NCBI GenBank assembly: GCA_027422505.1
Contig: JAPQWV010000304.1
Coordinates: 620,001-684,000 of the forward strand
Reading direction: 5' to 3'
DNA: 64,000 bases
Source: Craterostigma plantagineum
Taxonomy: Eukaryota; Streptophyta; Magnoliopsida; Lamiales; Linderniaceae
In this document: positions 48,992 to 62,155 of the stretch, in pieces
Numbering within the stretch: position 1 is the stretch's first letter
Layout of the letters: each line of letters starts with the position of its first letter
The notes under the pieces: model-generated
The model's database searches: none
The model's input: only the letters and a program-made list of their open reading frames with translations
What the model was told of the DNA's origin: nothing
Made by a program: the position numbers and the translations under genes

Positions 48992-51900
48992 ATGACCATT
49001 TCCATGGAAAATAGAAAGGATATTTCCTCGAGAGCACGCAATCAGCGTCACTCTAACAAGGTACTGGATTTTGTCCCACTTCATTGCATACATCAGATTT
49101 TGTTTGATCTGGCATATGTTCGTTTTCTTTTCGTAATGAAATGCTGTTACAAAATAGGAAGGTATGAGGCACAACCTTCTTTGCTGGTTGTTGTTATGGT
49201 TATGCTTACCAATTAGTTTTCCATTCCTAAGATAATCAAGCAGTATCCTGGTCTTTTGTTGTTTCATATGATTTCTTCTTTGTTGTAGAACGATGAACTG
49301 GAAAATAAGAAAAAGAAGGATGCATCTGCACATAGCATAATATCAGATCTGAATAGGTGGCAGCAAATGCGTGAGAAGTATGAAGCAAATGTCCTTGAAG
49401 ATCATTCCCTTTCTGAGCAACACGACATAGAGTATGGCTTGTGGCAGTTGCACTATATGAGGATTGAGGAGTTTCGAGGTTTAGTCAATGCGGCTGTAAC
49501 TTCAGCTGGCTCAGATACTCTGGAAATGGGAAAGGTCCAGACCATTCTGAACTTGATCGAGCTTCAAAGATACGTGCACAGTTCAAGACTTCCTTTCTGA
49601 GGCAACTGGATTTTATCATGATTTGATGCTGAAGATAAGAGCGAAATATGGTCTTCCACTTGAATACTTTTCTGATGATCCGCATGATCAGATCCCCATG
49701 ACTAAAGATGGTAGCAAAACTTGTGAGGCAAACAAGAGTTTGATGTCCTGCCATCGCTGTTTGATTTATCTGGGTGATCTTGCTCGTTATAAAGGCTTAT
49801 ATGGAGAAGGGGATTCTAAGGCTAGGGATTTTGCAGCTGCATCGAGTTACTATATGCAGGCTTCGTTGCTATGTCCTTCCAATGGCAACCCTCACCATCA
49901 GGCGAGTCCTATTGATTACCATTATATTCATTGATTTCTACTTGCTGTTTTTTCTAAATTAGTAATCTTGAAAATTAGTTGTATATTAAGTTCTCATTTC
50001 CATTTTCAGCTTGCTATACTGGCTGGATACTCGAATGATGAATTGGTGTCTATTTATCGCTATTTTCGAAGTCTTGCTGTTGAAAGCCCATTTGTTACTG
50101 CAAGGGATAACCTCATCATGGCATTCGAGAAGGTATTTGCCAAGTTGAAAAATATAGTTGATTGTTCGCCGTATAACAAGCTGATTTTTGTGTCCATTTA
50201 GATTACCCGATCCCGATGTAGCTTTATGAATTATGATGGTTGATGGTCCATTTTCATACTGTCTGTGGTTTTACCAAGACGTTCTTTTATATTGCAGAAC
50301 CGCCAGAGTTTTATCCAGCTTCAGGGTAACGTGCAGGGTCCTAAGTTGAAAACCACACCTTCGAGGGTGTCTGCAAAAGGAAGAGGCAAACGAGATAGAA
50401 GGCCTCCGGCCAAAGATATCCAGAGTGAAAATACTGTGGTCAAAGATATGACTGCAAATAGAATTGATCCATTTAATGCTTTCATTACCCGATTCGTGAG
50501 GCTGAACGGCATACTCTTCACGCGCACAAGGTTTTTCTCTTTTCATTAGTATTTTTTTTTTTTTTTCAGTTTGAGTGGGAAGGAGATTGTTAGTGACATT
50601 CCGTTTATTTGTTGTGTTCCCAGTCTGGAAACTTTTGAACAAGTATCTTCCACAGTTAAGAGTAATCTATTGGAACTCCTTTCTTCGGGCGCAGAAGAGG
50701 ACTTCAAGTTTGGCTCGGGCGCAGCTGAATGTACACTTACAATTGTCAGGATGACTGCCATTCTAATATTCACTGTGCATAACGTGAAACGGGAAAATGA
50801 GAACCAGTCACATGCTGATAGTCTCCAGCGATCAGTTCTATTACAGAATGCTTGTACTGCAACATTTGAGTTCATGGGCTGCATTGTTGAACGATGCAGC
50901 CAGTTAAAAAATCCATCTAGCAGCTATCTATTACCTGGGATTATGGTTTTTTGTAGAATGGTTGGCTAGTCATCCTGACGTTTCCGTTGGCTGTGAATTG
51001 GAGGAGAAACAGCTTAATGCGAGGTCTTTTTTCTGGAAGAACTGCGTTGCCTTGCTGAACAAGCTCTTATTGACAGGGTATGTTACTGGTAATGAACATG
51101 AAGAAGAGACATTTTTTTCAACTTTGAGCAAGTATGATGAGACCGAGGCTGCCAATCTCGCACTCAGTGAGGATTTTGAATTGAGAGGATTTCTTCCTCT
51201 TTCTCCTGCCCAATCCATTCTTGATTTTTCAAGGAAGCGTACATTCAGTGGTAATGGAGATAATGACGAGAAGATTGCTCGCGTCCAGAGGACTGTCTCA
51301 GCTGGAAAGGCTCTTGTGAATGCTGGCAGAGTTGGTGAGGATGGAATATATTTTGACACTAAGTCCAAGCAATTTGTTATTGGAATCCTACCACAGGTTT
51401 CCAATGATTGCCTTCCCGTGGAATACGTTTCAAACGGCAACTTGCAAGACGTTAAATTTGATAGAGAGACGGGCCCTATTTCTATCTCGAAGCCAGAAAT
51501 TGCTATTGCTCCCGAGGAGGATGAAGAAGAGGTGATTGTTTTTAAGCCAATGAAAGAGAAGCATGCGGAAGCTCTCCATAACTAGTTACTTCAGCAGAAG
51601 TTCCTGCGTCTGTTGCCAGAGTTGGTCAATTTGATTTTGAGAAAGTTAGCAGTGAGTCCTTCTCCGTTGGACACATAAATTACCCCTTGCAGAACACATT
51701 GAGTACAAGCAGGAGACACCCTACAGTTACTGCTGATACGACTTCTCAGCAATTGCTTCAAAGCTGGTCAAAATTGGCTGGGGAACATCCTTCGGCTATG
51801 AACGGTTTTGCACACTTGAATCTGATGGAACATGCACCATCACACAATTCTGACGTACACGACCCATCCAGAGTTTCTGAGTCCATCAGCTTTTCAGTTC

Positions 51901-52391
51901 CATACCCAAACGTTGGTGGTGGACATAATAATCCCGCTCAGATTGTGGAAGGTTCTGCTCCAGCTAATTATTTCATGGCTGCGTCCATTGGAGCAAATAG
52001 TGAACCCTTGGCTCCAGGTCAGACGAAGAACCCTGTGGCTCGACCTGTGAGACACTTTGGTCCACCGCCGGGCTTTAGTTCTGTTCCTCCCAGAGCTATG
52101 GATGTTACATTGAACTTGGTCAGTGTGAGAAAAACGGAGAACCCTTTAGTTCCACAAATGGGAGGTTATAGATTGTTTGAAGAATATCGCATGCCATCAT
52201 CTAATCAGGTTATCGGTGTCGGTAGTTCTTTTAATCAGGCTGGAACGTTGACCAAGAGTAATGGGCCAGTAGCTGCTGTATCAAGCTTCCCTTTCCCCGG
52301 GAAACAAGTTTTAGTCTCAACTAGCCAGCATGGAAACCAAGAACTTGCGGGGCCTCCTCAGCAATATCAAGGAGGTCGTTTCTTCGTGTGA
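48992..52391 (+). CDS. SMG7: SMG7/EST1-like nonsense-mediated decay factor, four frame breaks
   Basis: SMG7 binds phosphorylated UPF1 through a 14-3-3-like domain in NMD; in plants it is also needed for meiotic exit. Exons are 48992-49060, 49289-49901, 50010-50132, 50298-50530 and 50624-52391, about 935 residues. The N-terminus reads WQQMREKYEANVLEDH and EYGLWQLHYMRIEEFR. The TPR/EST1 region reads CHRCLIYLGDLARYKGLYG and NPHHQ/LAILAGYSNDEL, and the EST1 DNA/RNA-binding part has FVRLNGILFTRT. The C-terminus is disordered (FGPPPGFSSVPP). The reading frame shifts by one base near 49531 (A run), 49590 (TT), 50947-50952 (T run) and 51573-51590. Exon 2 is two bases short of phase; the two exon-5 shifts cancel. 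Intron 2 has a GC donor (CAG/GCGAGT). SMG7L is the main alternative. Confidence 0.85.
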
Positions 52392-53470
52392 GATGTGATG
52401 GTGTAAGATGGTACGATATATAGTTTCTCCCTATTCCTATTTTACTTGCTCCCTTGTGTTATATGCTCTTCTTGCTCATGTTGGGTGGCGTTGAATCTGT
52501 ATTCTGTATGGGTTTTATTGGCATTTGAGTTGTCCGAGTTTCCAATATAGTGCTATTGTTGACTGACCTGCTATTGGATTTTCTCACGTATATCTTACCT
52601 CTTATTTGTCTTATTAGGGAGATGATTCTGCTGCTGCGAATTTCTGGGGCCAAAATGTTATTATTGTGCTTGCCAAGTATAGTTAAGTTTTCGTGAAGCA
52701 TTGTGAATCTGCTAGCTGCTAGCGAGGACTTGCTGTTGAAGAGGTATCGATCTCATTCTCATTAGAGCCTTCTTTTTATTCGTTCACTTGCATTTTGAAA
52801 CAAAGTTTCGCACTGAACTATGCAGCTTGTGCCAGCCACCTTGTGGACTTGGACGAATGGGGTCGATCGTTGGAGTTCTTGGGAGCTCTATTATCTTGAA
52901 TGCTGCTTATGTTTTCGGGCATTTTGGATCGAAAATGATGTCAAGATTCCGAGCTTGAAGTCCTTATTTACGTCTCTGTCAGGCGACGAAAAAGTTTCTT
53001 ATAATATATTGTTTCGTTGTGTATTTTCCTAGAATCGTCTTTATGGTTCTTGAATAGAGATTGCACTCCTTTTGAGTTTGTTTTGAATTGTTATGTGAGA
53101 ATATTGGGCAAATAATAAATCCATATAATAATGAGTGTATATTTGAGTCTGTCGCTATCATAGAACTAAATGAAACGGACAATTTGGATAAAAAGTAGTC
53201 CAACCTGGAAACGACGTGGCAACTACAATTTTCTAAAAATCGTGTGCGATGATTTAAAAGGTAGAAGAAACGTAGAATATGAAATATATATTGTGTGTAT
53301 ATTCCATAAAATCATTGTAACTGACTCGGTGAGCTTCGTTTCTTCTCTACCCAAGAAACATGCTCCGGTTATTACGCGGCACTCACGCCAACAAAATTTT
53401 CGACAATTTTCCTGCATTCGAATTGAAAACGCTGTGAATCGCACATCTCTTTTTGATTCGTTTGGTTTAA
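52392..53470. other. SMG7 3' flank and Nudix promoter
   Basis: Contains the SMG7 3' UTR and the upstream region of the Nudix gene. The small frames here are not conserved. Confidence 0.45.
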
Positions 53471-55068
53471 ATGTCTGAGTTGGTGGCTCGAACTGGTAGG
53501 CAACAGCAGCGTTACGAGAATGGTTATCGTCTGATTGCCGGGTATAATTTTCTGTTTTATCGAATTTCGCTGAGTTTCAGCTGCTGTTTTTGTGGTATTC
53601 GTGTTTTGTGCGATGGGAATCTAGCTGACGGGCTCGATTATCGGTGGTGTGATTTTTTTTTCTTATGCATTGTTCATGATGTTTTGCTGATGCTGTTCGG
53701 AATAGATAGGGTTCGATTGATTGGTGGAATGTGGCATTTTAGCTTTTCTTTGGATTGATTTTGGTGAGTGAGGTTGTAAAAAAAAAAGATTACTCTCTTT
53801 GGAGTTATTGGAGTTTGTTGCAAAGCTTGTTGAAAACTTCAATGAAGTTCAGGGGTGGAAAACAAAATTGTTATAAGTCAATGTAAATCTAGCTGGTTTA
53901 TATAACTTCATATGTCCAATACGTGTTTATCGTATTTGGATTACTTGAGTCGAACTTTATACATTGTCTTAGGTAATTTGCCTGTGAAGGAACGGGTTTT
54001 CTCCCTTGCCTTTGATGGCTGGAATCTAAGTTGCCATATGTTCTGTGATGCCGAGGAACACACTGATAAAGTGCAGGACTGTTGTTCTTTGGTTCTAACA
54101 ATAAATTTAATTCTGCAGATGTATTCCTTTCAAGTACAGGATAGTGGAAAACGGCGATGATACATGCGACAAGATAGTCGAAGTATTAATGATCACCTCC
54201 ACGAGTGGACCTGGTCTTCTATTTCCAAAGGTCAGTATTCTTGATCTGTAATGGATTTTGATGAGGTCCAGATGTTGTATTAACTGAATTAGACTACGGT
54301 TTCTGTTATAGTTACATTGAGATTTTTTATGCATCTGTGGCTATTCATGGTTTATTTTAAGTTTGAACCATCACGTCAACATATTCCTCGTTATTCATAG
54401 CCACATACGTGTTCTGTTCTACATCAACGCTCTTCGATTTTTCTAAGTAGGGCGGGTGGGAGGATGATGAAACAGTCGAAGAGGCAGCTGCTAGGGAAGC
54501 TGTCGAAGAGGCTGGAGTTCGAGGGGATTTAGTGGTAAGCCTATACTCTTCCAGTTTTGGCTATAGCATGTGTTACTTCATTTTGTATCCGTCATATGTC
54601 TATCATTAAATGAAACGTTACAGTGATTGTTTCAGTAATATATAAAAACTTACCTAGGGAGCAGTTGAAAAATATGCGCCGAGACCTTTCCTTCTATGTT
54701 CTTGATAAATGAGTTCATCAATCTCCTCCATTGTTGCTTATTCTTGAACACATGGTACAATTGCCTTAAGGCTGCTCCTCCCTTTTGTTTTCCTACAGCA
54801 TTTCTTGGGATGCTATCCTTTCAAGAGCAAAACGCTCCAAGATAAGCACAGCCCAGAAGGTTTTTGTCGAGCCTCCATGTACGCTTTGCATGTCAAGGAA
54901 GAGTTGGATTCATGGCCTGAGAAAAGTTACCGTAAAAGAAGTTGGCTCACTCTAACCGAAGCCACACAGTGCTGCAGACACGAGTGGATGCGCGAAGCTC
55001 TAGAGAACGGATTCTTCAAGTGGTACGCCGATGGAATGGCTGAGACGTTGTCTATCCCTTCAGACTAG
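53471..55068 (+). CDS. Nudix hydrolase (NUDT4/17/18/21-like)
   Basis: Four exons (53471-53541, 54119-54230, 54451-54534 and 54799-55068) give 178 residues with correct phases. The N-terminus MSELVARTGRQQQRYENG and GCIPFKYRIV match the plant group containing Arabidopsis NUDT4, 16, 17, 18 and 21. The Nudix box GGWEDDETVEEAAAREAVEEAG starts at the exon 2/3 junction and keeps the REAVEE metal-binding glutamates. The family hydrolyses diphosphates, with some members acting on diphosphoinositol polyphosphates; the substrate here is unknown. Intron 1 is 577 bp. Confidence 0.9.
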
Positions 55069-56089
55069 ATTTTCGGATCGATGATTAAAAGATCTCGTAT
55101 TATCATCATGTGATGATCACAAGCCAAAATTATTTTCTGGTATTGTGTTCTCCTCAGGGGCTTTAGTTCTAACTTTTATTTTGTCAAGACAGAAAGATGC
55201 AATTTGTTGTAGAAACTCATTTCAGTATTCTTGACAATGTTATCGTCATTCTATTGCATATTAGTATTTAGTTGTGAATGCAAGTTCCACCGGTGAATGT
55301 ACGATCAATTGTTATAGGCTAGCTGCATTAACTATTCATTAATCATTATGTATAAATTCTGTTGAATTTGGGCCTAGAGAGAGTTGGCCCATTTAAGGGG
55401 CAACTTACGTCAGTTGTATTTGGGCCATACGGCCCAATAAATTATTGCCGAAGTCGACGATCGACGGAACAATGCATTCGTCTTCTACAATACAAGAGAA
55501 GCATAGAGTGGAGTGGAGGTGATAATTTCGAGCTGCGCTTCACTTGAACACTCAATATAGTGAGAATATAAAATATTATCAAGAGATATTTCAATTCGAG
55601 CTGCAACCATAGATAGATTCGCTTCAGTGTAATTGTGAGGTACTGTTAAAAATATGGGCGTTGATTATGTTTCTGGCTTCTTCTAATTATATTTCATGTC
55701 GTGCTATTTGTTGTAATCCATGATGTTTTCCGTTTACCTTCAGTGTGTTTGTGTAATAATGTGCTATCTAGTTGGCGGTATCTTGCCTTCGTGTGTGTTT
55801 GCACATCAGGTGCTCGGCAAAGTGTCCAACCTAAATTCAGCTTCATGCCGTTGCCGTGATATAAAGTTTCTTCTTTGAGCGCAAATTTAGTTACTATCTG
55901 CCGATTCTCTGCTATCTATAAGCGTGAAGCGGTGGATTTGATTTATGCTCTCATATGCTAGCGTTGTTTTCTCTGTGCTCGTCTGGTTTTATCTGCAGGC
56001 GAATCATTGGCTGAAATTAGGCTAATTTCATGGGTGCCATCATTTTTGTTTGCAGAACTTGGACTTCTCATCAGTTCGGGTGAAGAAAC
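55069..56089. other. Nudix 3' flank and leader of the small membrane protein gene
   Basis: Probably contains the Nudix 3' UTR to about 55350, then a 5' UTR interrupted by a leader intron running from about 55640 (GAG/GTACTG) to 56055 (TTTGCAG). No other coding region is supported. Confidence 0.45.
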
Positions 56090-56388
56090 ATGCCCCACAG
56101 AACTAGGCCAATGACCGCCCTTTTGATCTTTACTGGGCTCAATGCTGTCTTGGTCTCGACGATAGGGCCTGTGTATGATTTCGTTTGCTTTCTTCCATAC
56201 TGGGAACGACGGGTATGTTTCTCGTCTTTGTTGTTAGCCGCTTAATAGATGTGCATAACGTGAAGGTTATTGTTCTTTCCCGCCGTTTCCCTTTCTCTGG
56301 TTTAACTTACAATGATGACGATTTCCAGAGAGAACGTCGGCGTCTGGAACGTGAAGCTACCTCTACAATCTCATCGAGGACATCTTAA
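56090..56388 (+). CDS. Small conserved plant membrane protein (possible complex I subunit P4)
   Basis: Two exons (56090-56212 and 56329-56388) encode 60 residues. The start MPHRTRPMTALLIFTGLNAV is followed by one hydrophobic helix (about residues 8-34), then CFLPYWERR and a charged tail RERRRLEREA. From memory this resembles small plant proteins including At1g67785, reported as a plant-specific subunit of mitochondrial complex I. The conserved shape of one helix, then PYWERRRERR, supports a real gene; the complex I assignment is tentative. Confidence 0.7.
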
Positions 56389-58953
56389 ACCAGAAGCTAC
56401 GGATCACATGGTACAACTTCACCTTGTTTGGTTGTGTTCTTATACCAAAAATCTGTTCTTGAACTAGGAGACGTTGAACTATGTTTTAGCTCTGTAATTA
56501 TCCGCTTCTTGTTTAAGAAGATCATGAGGGCGCTTTGTCAATGTCATGGAAGACTTCTTCTATTGTTATTTCTGATTCTATGAAGTTCTTCACGGGAGTG
56601 GAGATTAGTGAGTGAAAATGTTTTTCTTCTGAGTTTGTAAGAAATTGACCATCGTATATAACTTAAGGACTTAAGTTTGATGTACTGGTGAGTCACTTTG
56701 AGTGGGACATTTTTTTTGCGTCTGTGTTATGAACGTGGCTGTGGGTATTACACCTGTTAAGAAAGCAAGTCCCAAATCCCCTGTGTCTTTCAGCTGCGAT
56801 GTAATTGCTTGAACTTATTGGAATGTTGTGGGGTCAGCTGGTTTGATACCAAATATAACTGAAAATAGGACATGCAACTGTATAGTTGGTACTGTGGTAG
56901 AATTATGTAATAAGATTCATCCGAAATTCGAATTCTACCTGAACTTTCAAAAGCTAGCAAAAATCATGATTCCTTGTTTCTGGATTTTTATTTCGAATTC
57001 ATATCCATTTGCTCTAATTTGAGATTGAGAACTGAAACAACCAACGTTTTACATGCAAAGCTATCTCTTTTACCTTATTTCCTCTCGATTAATCAAAAAC
57101 CGTCCACTTCATGTGATTCTTGGATTTTAATTTCACATGTCTATTAGCTAGCTAGCTAGTATACAGCACTGCCTATCCTTAAAGCACTTTTTGTACTTAC
57201 TTTGAGCTGCGTAGCTGAGTTCTTGTCGGATAGTACTTGTGAATTCTAAATCGTCTTCATTAGAGTGGCTCCCTTATTGGCGAAGTCCTCTCCTTAAAGG
57301 TCCCAACCTACGTGGCACCGTGGTTGTGCAGAAAGCAACGTTACTTTTTTCATTTGTGGGGTTTATAACTGAGTGAGATTGCACATTGCATATTAGCAAG
57401 CAAACCACGATCTCAGTCATTGTCTTAACTATTCATAATCTCTTGTTTTAATCTCAATCATCGAAAGGGTTTGCTTAAGAAAGATGGTTGACAATGGCCT
57501 TGTCTTGGCCCTGTCCTATGGCACTTGCAATATATATGGTGGCAAGGCAATTAATTACTTGGCACCTGCGGTGCTTTTCTTTGTCTCATTTAGGTTGGCA
57601 ATCATCATTCCATCTTCATCAAACCAACCTCTACACTTGCACCTAAGGTAGATGATACCTCTATGTATTGTACTTGCATTATTGGCCCTTATCCGTACAT
57701 AGATTTATAAAATGTATATGAATGGCAATTATTTGTAGCATTTGGGAGATCTATATAATGTATGCATGGATATATATCCACGCATACGTGTGAGAAAGGA
57801 TAAGTGGATGTGAATATAGTAGAAGTACGCAGAGTGGGGCCAATGCTCATCAGTAGGAATTAGGAATCACGCTTTGTCTTTGGGAAGGCATAGCCATGTG
57901 ATACCAAACAAAATAAAGGCTTTCATCATATTAGCCCCACTCTCCATGTGCTTTTGTTCCATTTCTTTCCCTATCCCCTTCCTTAGCAACCACCATAATT
58001 GTAATAAATCGAAAAAATTGAAAGGAATCAAATGATGTTATGCTCTCTATAACGCCACCTCACCATAGTAGTTGAGGATTGAATCTTCGTACAAACTTCG
58101 AACCAATACGAGCTTCTTCACTTAGAGACATAAAGGTTATAAGTCTTGGAGTTGGAGGTTAATCATATGGACTTGTGTTTCCCTTTTTATTAAGAAAGAA
58201 TATCAAGAAGTGGGACGCTTCTAAGCAATAATTCCAACTTTTTTTGTTTTCTTTATTCTATTAGAATCTTTCTATCCACTATCTTTGCAGAAAAGATTAA
58301 GAAGCGAAAGCAAAGTATCCAATTCTATTATTTATTTTTGGTATATTTGCAACGTTAAATTAAAGCTAAAGTGTATAAATGGACCACCTTAGCTGTGGGC
58401 TGTGACCGTTTGAAAACCTAACGTTGCCGTTGGATGTCATTTTATCATTTTTGTCCACAGTTGGGAAAAAAGGTGACCTACAAGATTTGTTGATTGTGCT
58501 TACACCAAATCAAATCTTGTACTAGTTAGTGTGTGTCTTTCTTTCATATTAAACGCTAATCTTACCGTTGTTTAGTTAAAGTTGCATTACATTTAGTGGC
58601 TTTTAAAAGGAGAATGATGTAATAATACGAACAAGACTAAACATGCGCCATGTCGACAGAGAACAACTCCTCTCCTAAGCTGTCATTTATTAGTTAAACT
58701 GTAATTAAAAACCTTAAAGCCCGCCTAAACCTCGTCGTCTATATATAGACATTCAGACACACAAATTCACTAATAGAAGAATACTTCAGAAATAGAAACA
58801 ACACTAAGCCATCTCCCAAAATCCAGGATTTTCTCCATTCGACTATTCGATAACCTTGAACTGTAAGAAGAAGCTTCATTTTCAGCTCTGAACTTCTGTG
58901 GTTTTGTTCTTTGATTGATTAAAAGTGGGGAGTTATATATCGCAAACGGAGAA
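56389..58953. other. Intergenic region and MAP70 promoter
   Basis: No gene is supported. TATATATA at 58740-58747 is a likely TATA box for MAP70, with transcription expected to begin near 58770-58780. The 56828-57022 frame has no recognisable similarity. Confidence 0.5.
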
Positions 58954-61900
58954 ATGGAGAGCTGACGCCGTTCAAGGCGAAGAAGAAGTGTGCTGACGAC
59001 GTCGTTGCGATGATGCATGGCTCTGATCCCGTGCGCGTTGAGCTCACTCGCCTGGAAAACGAACTGCGAGGTCCATTTTGCATTTCAATAGATTTATATT
59101 CACAAGTCAGTTTTGTTTAGTCGGGGAAGAAAACATTAGCTGGGGCTTTCAAAGTTGCAATTTTATTGACTTGAGAAAAAGAAAAGTTAACGCTCCTTAA
59201 ACTTTGCTGTTCATCGAGTTCAGATTCAACTTATGGAACTCTCTTTAAGCTGGTGATTTGCAATCTCTATATAAATTAACATCAAGAAAATCCTAAGTTT
59301 GAAATTCGAACTTTGAAAGCTGGTTTTAGAAGAGATCATTACTGTAATATTTCGAGGAAGCCTGCCGGGGTTACCTTAAAAATGATATTCTTGAATAACG
59401 AACACATTCTTTTTTCTCCAAAAGTCTCAACATAGTAGTCCCATTTACCCACGATAGTTGACAGAATTTTTTGAAAATGGATGGTTTTAGCATCATGTTG
59501 GTGCTGTTTATGATTAATCCGTAAAGCGAAGTTTCAAGGGTCCACTTCGTTCTGTCGATGAGAGTCCTTCATTGCAAGCATCATTTTCAAGATTTTAGAA
59601 GTTGATGTACTTTGCTCCTTACTCTGTTTGCCTGCATTTATTATGCCTTTCTAACATGGATTCATTGGTGTTGGTGTGGAACCTGACTGAGTTTGGTGGC
59701 AATCATAGAATGGTTAAAACTTATTACCAGGATTACCCATATCAACTGAGTTCCTTTTTTCCTTAATCATGATGAATTCTTGTCTACAAGCTGATAAGAT
59801 CTTATCATCAAGGATGCCCATTCTGTTTATATTTTGATAGATTACACTTGTTATGGAGATTATCTGATAGAGTTGGGCAATATCTGCAGAGAAAGATAGA
59901 GAATTAGGAGATGCTCAAGCAGAAATAAGGGCAGTAAAGCAATCTGAACGCCTTAAAGAGAAGGCGGTCGAAGAGGTATTCGTTCTGTTTTTGTAGGAAA
60001 ACTGCATTCAATGGGATAAAAGGGTCTTATTTTTTCTGTGATCTTGACTCTTTTTAGCTTACCAACGAGCTGAAGAAAGTGAACGAGAAATTAAAAGCTA
60101 CGGAATCTCTGCTAGAAACAAAGGTGAAATCTTGTATGCAATTTCCTAACGAAATACATAACTGAGTGTAAGATCATGCCCATTCATTACCTTTGAATCT
60201 CAGAATCTTGAAATAAAGAGAGTAAACGAGGAGAAGAAAGCTTCCCTCGCCGCGCAATTTGCAGCTGAAGCCACGCTTCGAAGACTCCACGCCTCTCAGA
60301 AAGACGACGAATTGCCTCCTATCGAGGCGATCATTACACCTCTCGAGCCGAGCTGAAGCTTGCAAGAACTGAGGTGCTAATCAACTCTGGCGAAAAAACC
60401 GAGTATTTTTCTAACATCTATTTTCGCGTGTCTGATCGTAAGGCGTTGGCTTTCCCAGGTAGCAAAACTTCAGGACGATAACAGAGCCCTCGACCGACTT
60501 AACAAATCTAAAGAGGCCGCTCTCTTAGAGGCAGAACGTACAGTTCAGATCGCCCTTGCAAAGGCTTCATTGGTCGACGATTTGCAGAACAAGACTCAAG
60601 ATTTGTCCAAACAGATCGAAATATGTCAGGCAAGTAGCGTCCGCATAGCCTGAAATTTTCAGTAGCTGGAGTTATTACATACGTTTGTGATCGAAAAATA
60701 ATTGAATTTTTTTCCCCATTAGGAGGAGAACAAAATCATGGACAAGATGCATAGGCAGAAGGTTTTTGAAGTCGAAAAGCTAACGCAGACAGTTCGTGAG
60801 CTTGAGGAAGCTGTCTTGGCCGGCGGCGCTGCAGCGAACGCTGTCCGCGATTGCCAGCGAAAAGTTCAAGAGTTGACCGTAAGAAATTTCTTGACAACAA
60901 TTTCAAAAAATCACGCAACGGTTTGCACCGACGATCATTAAACTTAGGAGTCTTTTTTTTTTTGGTAATGAAAATATGGCAGGAAGAAAAAAGAGTTCTT
61001 GATCGCGAACTGGCTCGTGCTAAAGTATCTGCAAACAGAGTAGCAGTCGTCGTTGCGAACGATTGAAAGATGCCAACGACAAAGTAATGCCCGTTAGGCA
61101 GTGGCTCGAAGAACGAAAATTTTACCAGGTTTGTTCCATCGTAAATGCTATACGAAGATCTATTTCATGCATGCGAATAGATCCGAAAATTCCGTTTGGT
61201 ATCGAAAATTCCACGGAAAAATATAGGGAGAAATGCAGCAGCTGAAGGAAAAGCTGTCGATCGCAGAGCGTGCAGCTAAGGCAGAAGCACAAATGAAGGA
61301 GAAATACCATTTACGCTTCAAAGTTCTCGAGGAAAAGCTCAAGTCCTGTCCGAACAACGCCGCCCGCCCCTCGTCCCGAGGAAGAACGACGAGCAGCAGC
61401 AATGGGCAATATATCGAAGGCAATCGCTTGCTCTATCGGAGAACTTGTCGGGAACGGGTTTTCGTCGTCTAAGAAGACGAGCTTAACGGAGTCGTGCAAC
61501 GATGGGATTAAGTACAGCAATTGCAATGGGAAAGACGATCGCATATTCATCCACGGAGAAGAAACAGCCCTCAGCAACAATGGCGTAGGTACTCTCAGTG
61601 AGATAAATGGAAATGGAGCTCATTGGACGGAGAAATTAAAGAAGAGAAAGAAGACTCTGTTTCTGGGGTGCTTTATGACATGCTTCAGAAAGAGGTGATA
61701 ACTCTGCGCAAGGCTTGCCGTGAGAAAGATCAAAGCTTGAAGGACAAAGACGATGCCATTGAGGTACTTTTGATACGTGCCCCATTTATTTATTTTTTTT
61801 TCATTTGAATAACGAATACGCAAACGCAGATGCTGGCGAAGAAGGTGGAAACGCTGAGCAAAGCAATGGAAGTTGAGTCGAAGAAGATGAGGAGAGAATT

Positions 61901-62155
61901 AGCTGCTATGGAGAAGGAAGTTTCCTCGGTGCGAATCAATGGGAAGAAGAACAGAGGCAGACGTCTCAGCAGTGCTAACAGAGGAGCTGTTATTGGCTCT
62001 CATGCGCATCTAATGAGGTGAGTGAGTGTGGATATCTTCTAAGCGTTATTATGTGCTTTTGCAGTAATATCTCAAGCGTTAAGAGTAAAGTAAAATGTGT
62101 ATTGTAACTTTCCAGGAATGGTTCGCTCAAGGCTATGAGAGCTACCATTGTTTGA
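58954..62155 (+). CDS. MAP70: Microtubule-associated protein 70 (MAP70), several frame breaks
   Basis: MAP70 proteins are plant-specific coiled-coil proteins that bind cortical microtubules and shape secondary walls. Ten exons are inferred: 58954-59070, 59890-59975, 60058-60123, 60204-60373, 60459-60629, 60723-60878, 60983-61128, 61227-61763, 61830-62017 and 62116-62155. Coiled-coil motifs include DPVRVELTRLENELRE, VAKLQDDNRALDRLNKSKE, AVLAGGAAANAVRDCQRK, DANDKVMPVRQWLEER and SGVLYDMLQKEVITLRKA. Single-base frame breaks lie just after the ATG (58957-58962), at 60345-60349 and at 61063-61066; two compensating shifts bound about 61400-61620. Exons 4 and 7 are each exactly one base short of phase. 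Intron 5 has a GC donor (CAG/GCAAGT). Confidence 0.88.
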
